DNA of 64,000 nt, from contig NC_067206.1 of the NCBI RefSeq assembly GCF_026262505.1, forward strand, positions 496,001 to 560,000. Reading direction: 5' to 3'. Positions 58,652 through 64,000 of the stretch are shown here, one piece after another (the first letter of the stretch is position 1; each line of letters begins with the position of its first letter). The stretch comes from Trichomonas vaginalis G3 (lineage: Eukaryota > Parabasalia > Trichomonadida > Trichomonadidae). The notes beneath the pieces are model-generated. The model saw only the letters and a list, made by a program, of their open reading frames with translations, searched no databases and had not been told where the DNA came from. The position numbers and the translations under genes are program-made.

Positions 58652-58668
58652 CGCGTTCATTGAACGCG
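58652..58668. repeat. Perfect palindrome at fibre gene 3' end
   Basis: CGCGTTCA (58652-58659) pairs with TGAACGCG (58661-58668) around one base. It overlaps the stop-codon end of the minus-strand fibre gene and may mark the transcript end or be one of the element's small GC palindromes. Confidence 0.7.
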
Positions 58669-61561
58669 GTACCATGCGAATATAGTCACAAATGGTGGCA
58701 TATAATCTTCACCCGAGCCTGTTGGATTTGTTGTGAAAGTGTGTGAATGATTTCCTGTGGTTCCACAGAAAATACCTGTGCTTAAATCTACTGGGTCACT
58801 TGAAATATCATATCTATGCATTCCCTGTCTATCCGAACCTGCTGCAAGATTTGTATAACCTCTTTTTGTTATTGAATGTGAATGACTACCTGTTGTGTTT
58901 GTAGTTCCTGTATGAGTGTGCGGTGGAAGGTTTGCTTCTTTAATTTTCTTCGAACCACCTGTTTGCTTTGAAGAGTTCGCACAGTATAAGAATTTATCTA
59001 CAATCTGCTCCCACGTACCGAAACCCAGAACTGTTGCTGGATTTATTGAGTTCATTGACGTATAAATAGAGCCTGCAGGATATAATGTTTGAAGTATTTC
59101 AGTCTTTAATGTTTGAAGCTCTGTTTTGTCAGCCTTCTTGTCATATAAATCTTGAGCAGTGAATTTAATATTATATTCATCCTTCATGACATAAACATCT
59201 TTACATCTAATGTTTCTCATCGTCGTTATGTCGTCATCCGATGTTAAACCTTGTGGAAAGTTAGGAGGTTTACAATATAATGCATCCCCACCAGTTTCTT
59301 CAACCGTTCCTTCAATACTTTCTATAGCAACAGTTGTAAAACTTATATGTGTATGGTTCTTGTCAGCTTTACTGTCTAACATTGCTGGGTAGTTCATGGG
59401 TTTCAAAGTTTCTGGCATGACCTTCAATGTTCATACATTTACTATTTAAGGAGTTTAGTGTATCTTTTACGCTTGTACTTGGATTCTCTAAAGGTGCACT
59501 TGAACCAAGGGTATAGTTCAATATTATGTCGTCTGCTCTAACAGTAGTGAAGAATTTATGTGTATGGTTCTTGTCGGCTTTACTGTCTAATGTAGCTTGA
59601 AGTTCATTTATATCGGAGATGTTGTGTTTATGAGATTTCAAAACTTTGTTCATTGCTTCGAGTTCAACTTTGTCAGCTTTACTTTTAATAGCATCTTCAA
59701 ACGTTATTTTTGACTTAACTCTCAAAGTAAATCTTGGTTCAACTAATACACCTTTAACAGAGAAAGTAGAGGCATAAATTTCATCGTTATAACTAAATGC
59801 TTCTGGTGCTTTACCCGTGTCATACTGTACAGTACAGCTTATGTCATAACCTTTAGCACGAATGTATTTATATCTTCTTTCATTGGGGTCTTCCGTCTTC
59901 ACTTCTTCAGTTCGTGTTAAATATCCATGGTAGTCCGTTATAATCTGTTCGTCTGAAGTTATATAATGAACGTGGTTTTTATCTGCTTTTTCGGCTAATT
60001 TCTCTTCTATCTCATTTATTTCAAGTTCATGCCTACCACCACCTCCCGAAGAAGTATTTTTCTTCAGCTCTTGAAGAACGTCCACTTCGCCATCTTTGGT
60101 GTCAATAATGAGACTTTGTGTTAAAACCTTTCCTGTCTTAATGGATGTTTGTAAAACTTCTTCTTCACCGTGTTCGGGGTCATGGTCGTCATCATATCTT
60201 GTGAAATCAGAGATGTTGTCATACATTAAGCATATCTGTCTCAAAAGTTCTGCTATTTGAAACTGGAACGAAAGATATACAGAACTTTCATCATCTCCTA
60301 AAGTCAAGTCTGCTTTCTTAAGTATTTCTTGAATGTATGCAATGAGAACAGAGTACCTTGGAAAATATTCGAACAATATTTCATTAGCTGTTGGTTTTGG
60401 TGGTTCCTCTGGAGTTTCTGTTGTTTCAGTTCCTTCTGTAGGTTCTGTTGGAGTTTCTGCATCTCTTGACTTCAATGCTCTTGCTCTCAAAGACCTAAAT
60501 GTTAGAGCACCGGGTTTTACAAAGGACTTTATAAATGCTTTAATAGTTCCTGGTAAGTTATTGTTAGCATTAAGTAAGTTCCTTATGCTTCCATCATGTA
60601 CGTCCATAGCACTATGTAAAAAATCTATACTTTTCTTGTAGTCAGCAATAGACTGACTGTGATTTTTTAAAGATTTGTCAATACCTTTAAGCCAATCTTC
60701 ATGCATGTCTGATACTGAGCCAAGAATATCATTTGCTTCCTTTAGTGTATTTTGTGCTTTTCGTAAAGTATCCAATCCCGTACGTGCATTGTTTGCTATA
60801 CGTCTTACAGTATCTATTTGACTCCTTGTTTCTTGCATCCAACCAGATAAAGTTTTAATAGTATCCGAACCATTTGAAATGAAGTTCAAAGCATTTTTAA
60901 CGTCATCTAAAGCTTCTTCACCAAGTACTGCCCATATCTTTCCGATTTGGTATTGAAGAACTCCATATGAAGCAGCTGTTAAACCAGTATTTATAAGGTC
61001 CCATATCCATGATTTAGCAGTTTTTCCATCCTTTCCATCCTTTCCATCCAAACCGTTTTCGCCTTGAGGTCCTTGTATTCCTTGTATTCCTTGTATTCCT
61101 TGTATTCCTTGTGGTCCTTGTGGTCCAGTGTCACCCTTCTCTCCTTTCAGTTCATCTTTATGTTCGTTATAATATTCTAATGTCATAAGGTGTACATCAT
61201 TACTGCTACCAGCAACGCCGAGAATTTGTTTCTCATTCATGACTAAATTCTTTAGGCATTTAATGTTGTCGTCAAATCGAAAGCTCTTTAACAATTCAAT
61301 GAGAACATTCAGTACTTTCACTAATGAGGCATCTACTGTAGAATTTATATATTGCAACGTTCCATCATTTATGATAGGAACTTTACTTATTGTAATGAAT
61401 GGGTCATAAGTGTTAAAAGTATCGAAATCAATGACTTTTTTAGTTTTTCCATCGTCAATGACTAAATCATTGCCTTCAATGGTTAAAGTTGAGTTTTCGT
61501 TTACTAGTTCATGTGCTCTTCTTGCTTCATTTGTTTCATACGCATATGCAGCAATAGTCAT
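58657..61561 (-). pseudogene. Fibre protein B with collagen-like shaft and gp10-like tip
   Basis: The region holds about 970 codons. Order: a ~135-residue virion-anchoring N-terminus (MTIAAYAYETNEARRAHELV), a collagen-like Gly-X-Y run at about residues 139-180 (GEKGDTGPQGPQGIQGIQGI, ending GKDGKDGK) and a long helical/coiled section. His-Thr-His tail-repeat units (KADKNHTH) follow, then a stalk almost identical to fibre A (VAIESIEGTVEETGGD, then TLYPAGSIYTSMNS), and a gp10-like tip (LPPHTHTGTTNTTGSHSHS, closing MPPFVTIFAWYRVQ). It is presumably a trimeric receptor-binding fibre. The copy looks nearly whole, with about one break. Collagen units in DNA are 9-bp TTGTATTCC repeats at about 61071-61110. 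Confidence 0.82.
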
Positions 61562-61578
61562 ATTTTAATGAGAATAAA
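61562..61578. promoter_or_regulatory. 17-bp divergent promoter
   Basis: Only 17 bp separate the fibre B start (minus) from the virion-protein start (plus). Read on the minus strand it gives TTTTATTCTCATTAAAAT, the element's leader motif. This mirrors the 18-bp spacer at 42256-42273. Confidence 0.55.
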
Positions 61579-62334
61579 ATGTTGTTCTATTTGCAAAGTA
61601 CAGACCCAAACGAATACGGGACAGTAAAGCTACAAACAAACTTAGGTCTTCAGAATGAAGCACTTGCTTTCAGAGTTGTTGACTTCAATACTATCGCAAC
61701 TTTTGTCATAACAGATGAAACAGATTTCATAGAGATTGAAATAGATGACAAAAGAAGTTTTATAACATTTCCTAACAGAGCAGAGTATAGAATAGATAAA
61801 ATTGCTGGAGTCATAGATACTCTCATAAATGAAGAAACTATTAACAACATAGATGTCGAACTCTCTTCTGAGGGAACATTGAAGTTCAGTAGCAAGAAAG
61901 AGTTCAAGATAACACGAATGAGTCATAGAGTACAACTTCTTTTGGGAGCATACCATATGACATTTCCTTTGAAAAGTGTTGACAAAACGATTGAGATGAA
62001 ATCTGTTCCATACGTATGTTATGGTAATTGTTTGTACATTGAGTCTAAAATAGCTAATGTCACAGGCATTTCAGGAGTTAATAGTAAAGGTTCAGTAGAA
62101 TATAAATCCTTCTGTTATGCAGTCAATTCAATGTTCATTCCAAACGTTCCTGTCATAGCAACTCATTTAGGTAAATGGGTTCGCATTAGTCCTCATAATT
62201 TGAAAGACATGCAATTCAGACTAGTTGACTTTCAGGGCGAGCCTGTAGAACTGAAGGCACCAGTGCGAATGACTGTTGAAGTTGACTTTTTAGAAAATAT
62301 TAAATGCAACAGCTTACAGAGAACTCAGAGCTAA
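61579..62334 (+). CDS. Candidate minor virion (penton/vertex-type) protein B
   Basis: 251 residues, beta-rich and without membrane segments: MLFYLQSTDPNEYGTVKLQT, then ATFVITDETDFIEIEIDDK, and a closing DMQFRLVDFQGEPVELKAPV with VRMTVEVDFL. Size and closing strand pair fit the single jelly-roll minor capsid (penton) proteins of Polintons. It is head-to-head with fibre B just as protein A is with fibre A. The frame looks whole. I rate it the better minor-capsid candidate of the two. Confidence 0.55.
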   Translation: MLFYLQSTDPNEYGTVKLQTNLGLQNEALAFRVVDFNTIATFVITDETDFIEIEIDDKRSFITFPNRAEYRIDKIAGVIDTLINEETINNIDVELSSEGTLKFSSKKEFKITRMSHRVQLLLGAYHMTFPLKSVDKTIEMKSVPYVCYGNCLYIESKIANVTGISGVNSKGSVEYKSFCYAVNSMFIPNVPVIATHLGKWVRISPHNLKDMQFRLVDFQGEPVELKAPVRMTVEVDFLENIKCNSLQRTQS

Positions 62335-62345
62335 AAATATAAAGT

Positions 62346-62531
62346 ATGAATGTTATGTTATTAGGTCATGAACTTTGGTTGTTGCTGTTTGATGAAACAA
62401 ATGAATTAGTTATGTCAGTCAAGAGAACAGAAAAATATTGTGTTAGTGAAAACTGCACCAAGTCAATAAGATTAGGTTTGCATTATGAAGATGAGTTCGA
62501 TACTGTTGAAGAAGTTTTGGATAGATATTAA
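62346..62531 (+). CDS. Small 61-residue protein
   Basis: MNVMLLGHELWLLLFDETNE followed by an acidic C-terminal half with two Cys in CVSENC. It starts 12 nt after the preceding stop on the same strand, so it is probably co-transcribed. No family recognised. Confidence 0.5.
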   Translation: MNVMLLGHELWLLLFDETNELVMSVKRTEKYCVSENCTKSIRLGLHYEDEFDTVEEVLDRY

Positions 62532-62558
62532 AATTGCTTTAATTTACTAAAACATATT

Positions 62559-63152
62559 TCAAGCAAAGTTTATATTCTGTTGAAAGTTTGTATACTCGTT
62601 CGAATATTTATACTTAAACTCAACTCCTGGAGTACCTGGTATTTCAATGATGCGGATGTTACCTATTTTCATGAATGGTGGCGTTTGACCACAGCATTCG
62701 ATTTCAGGGTCGAGATAGTCAATGACACATTGTTTCCCTGTTATTCGTGAGATAACATTTTCAAGGTCCTCCTTTGTTAGAATTATTTGGTTCTTACTTA
62801 TAAGATTTGTCAAAAGCTTCTTATCGTCTTTGAGTAAAATTGTTTGGTATAACTGAAGAAGGTAATGGTCTACGTTATCTGAAGGATTTGTTTGAACATT
62901 TGTGTAAGGGTTGTCGTTGGCTTCTCTTGAAAGAATTTGGTCCAGTGGTGGATACTCTAACTTAACATCTGATGTAGCGTTAGCGTTTGAAGCTGTGTTT
63001 AAATTCACGGATTTCAGCTCTGGTTCTGGCTCTTTCAAACACTCCGAACTATAATTCTTTATGACAATATTGTTTGTCGTTCGTGAGTCAACATTTGATG
63101 TTGGTTCAATTGGAACATTAACGGCACCAGCTAAGATGGATTTGCTTCTCAT
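62559..63152 (-). CDS. Unknown 197-residue protein
   Basis: Residues 1-85 are Asn/Ser/Thr/Pro-rich and probably disordered. Residues about 85-130 are helical (YLLQLYQTILLKDDKKLLTN, then LISKNQIILTKEDLENVISR), and the C-terminal ~65 residues look like a small beta domain with CVIDYLDPEIECC. The ATG follows TTTTTATTCTATATG, a strong copy of the element motif. It is convergent with the small gene at 62346 and divergent from 63178. Identity unknown. Confidence 0.6.
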   Translation of the reverse strand: MRSKSILAGAVNVPIEPTSNVDSRTTNNIVIKNYSSECLKEPEPELKSVNLNTASNANATSDVKLEYPPLDQILSREANDNPYTNVQTNPSDNVDHYLLQLYQTILLKDDKKLLTNLISKNQIILTKEDLENVISRITGKQCVIDYLDPEIECCGQTPPFMKIGNIRIIEIPGTPGVEFKYKYSNEYTNFQQNINFA

Positions 63153-63177
63153 TTCATATAGAATAAAAACCTTTTAT
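63153..63177. promoter_or_regulatory. 25-bp divergent promoter
   Basis: TATAGAATAAAAACCTTTTA separates two divergent starts. The minus-strand reading contains TTTTTATTCTATA, the element's leader motif. Confidence 0.45.
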
Positions 63178-63316
63178 ATGTATGAAATGAACAATATACT
63201 CGACAAGGGTTTGAATGTAAAGCTAACGAATGAAAATATTGTTGAATTCACTGAGACAGGTGTGTGTATAAAGATGTAGAACTACTGAACAAAAGAGCAA
63301 GGGAAGAAGCAGGAAT
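63178..63316 (+). pseudogene. Short gene remnant
   Basis: A short open stretch begins MYEMNNILDKGLNVKLTNEN, and the sequence after it up to 63316 also looks coding-like (Lys/Arg/Glu helix). Probably a small element gene with about one break. No family recognised. Confidence 0.35.
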
Positions 63317-63577
63317 ATGAACAAAGGGTGGAAGCCTATAAAAATTTATGTCAATGATGGCTCAGGAGGTTCAAACATAAAGTATGCAGAAAGTTATAGA
63401 GTTTATGCTCTCAAAGGTGAAAAGCCTTCATTTAAGAACAGCTATTCTAACGCATATCCTCAAAAGCTAACGGATGGGGAAGTGGATGATATGAATGACA
63501 GCAAAAATATTAACAGAAATGGCGACAGAGATGCATGGAATTTGTTTACCATCAGTCAATTGAAGGTTAAACTTTAA
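63317..63577 (+). CDS. Small 86-residue protein
   Basis: Starts MNKGWKPIKIYVNDGSGGSN and ends DAWNLFTISQLKVKL. It contains a Gly/Ser-rich turn and a Lys/Asp/Asn-rich middle. Its stop overlaps the end of the ATPase region by four bases, tail to tail. It may be a complete small protein or the 3' part of the sequence upstream. Unknown function. Confidence 0.4.
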   Translation: MNKGWKPIKIYVNDGSGGSNIKYAESYRVYALKGEKPSFKNSYSNAYPQKLTDGEVDDMNDSKNINRNGDRDAWNLFTISQLKVKL

Positions 63578-64000
63578 AACAATGTTGGTCGTTCCCATGG
63601 AATATTTTTGACTTTAATGGTATTAGTCATGATATGAATCTCAAGGTATGAACGAGGAGAGATGAGAGACTTATATGCTTCCCAAATTTCTTCAAAAGGT
63701 AATGTTATACCTGACTGTTTCCAAATGAGTTCAATATCATAACGTGAGAAACCTTGAAAGATAACGAAGTCAGTTATGAGACGTTTTATGTTTAAAGCAA
63801 GAAAAGCCATGTTTGCATAAGTATTGCTACAGTTAAATGGTAATGTCTGACTTTAGTTATGATGTTAGCTAATGGTGAGTCAGGCTTTGACACTAAACCT
63901 TTTCCGGCGAAGTCGTCACAAACGAGCAGAGTGTTTGAAGGATACTTTTTGAAGGGGTATTTTGAAAGTTTTGACAGAATGTAGTTTGTCAGTCGTTTCA
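63574..64000 (-). pseudogene. Packaging ATPase (A32/FtsK-HerA type) region, 5' end outside window
   Basis: The minus strand encodes the C-terminal half of a Polinton genome-packaging ATPase. A Walker B-like strand TLLVCDDFAG (about 63920), followed by SPLANIITKVRHYHLTVAIL, matches the A32-like order of acidic strand, then R-H-Y/N helix, then sensor strand. Downstream IKRLITDFVIFQGFSRYDIE fits the domain after it. The P-loop would lie past the window edge. The visible part is broken at least once. In the family this enzyme pumps the DNA into the capsid. Confidence 0.72.

Larger units (their letters stand above)
39560..64000. mobile_element. Maverick/Polinton element, right end outside window
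   Basis: A fossil virus-like element of at least 24.4 kb. Parts seen: D12 methyltransferase, amphipathic peptide protein, two fibre genes, candidate minor virion proteins, major capsid region, HNH endonuclease, protein-primed DNA polymerase B, KilA-N proteins, rve-type integrase and packaging-ATPase region. There is a single copy of polymerase, integrase, capsid and ATPase, so this is most simply one element rather than two. The left end is taken as the change from poly-A and BspA-like sequence to AGGTAGTGGGGC at 39559-39570; Polinton ends typically start with AG. The far terminal repeat and target duplication are not visible. Roughly ten to twelve breaks are present among otherwise long frames, so this is a dead but fairly young copy. 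Confidence 0.93.

Noticed and set aside
61071-61110. Simple TTGTATTCC microsatellite
   Set aside because: It is the coding DNA of the collagen-like Gly-Ile-Gln repeats of fibre B, not an independent satellite.
39560-64000. Two adjacent Mavericks in opposite orientation rather than one
   Set aside because: Suggested by the opposed fibre genes, but polymerase, integrase, capsid and ATPase are each present once and no second terminal repeat is visible inside the interval.

Overview
The window looks like a piece of a trichomonad genome, most likely Trichomonas vaginalis. The evidence is very long uninterrupted genes (dynein 4,631 codons, HECT ligase 2,978 codons), AT-rich spacers, TCA(Y)(W) initiator-like sites just upstream of some start codons, a BspA-like surface-protein gene, and a large Maverick/Polinton, a class known to be extremely abundant in T. 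vaginalis. The species call is inference; no rRNA or other marker lies in the window.

Positions 1-39558 are host chromosome. In order they hold a partial coiled-coil protein (minus), a 925-residue coiled-coil protein (plus), a membrane-anchored beta-amylase (plus), an ethanolamine/choline phosphotransferase (plus), a golgin with a C-terminal GRIP-like domain (minus), a Rab GTPase (minus), a CLASP-type TOG/HEAT microtubule protein (minus), an axonemal dynein heavy chain (plus), a giant SPRY/HECT ubiquitin ligase (plus) and the 5' part of a BspA-like leucine-rich-repeat gene (plus). No introns are needed for any of them. Themes are cytoskeleton and flagellum, Golgi and vesicle traffic, phospholipid synthesis, starch/glycogen breakdown and the cell surface.

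At about 39560, directly after a run of 23 A residues inside the BspA-like gene, a Maverick/Polinton element begins. It runs to the end of the window (at least 24.4 kb), and its right end is not seen. It carries one set of the family's hallmark genes: protein-primed DNA polymerase B, retroviral-type integrase, major capsid protein and a packaging-ATPase region. It also has two phage-like fibre genes, at least two candidate minor virion proteins, an amphipathic peptide protein, a D12-class adenine methyltransferase, an HNH endonuclease, two KilA-N-type proteins (one joined to a T5orf172/GIY-YIG-like domain) and many small unknown proteins. It is a fossil copy: many frames are still long, but I count roughly ten to twelve breaks overall, so it looks young but dead.

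The most interesting structure is in the element. (1) Two fibre genes lie in opposite orientation, 15 kb apart, with almost identical distal stalks but different tips. Each is head-to-head with a candidate virion protein gene across only 17-18 bp. (2) Most element genes share a T-rich TTTTTAT(T)CT-like motif just upstream of the ATG and lack the host initiator. (3) A single gene (56211-57125) sits between ~300-bp inverted repeats built around a GGTGAGATCTCACC palindrome that recurs six times in the element. (4) Several short GC-rich perfect hairpins are scattered through the AT-rich element, two of them inside coding frames.
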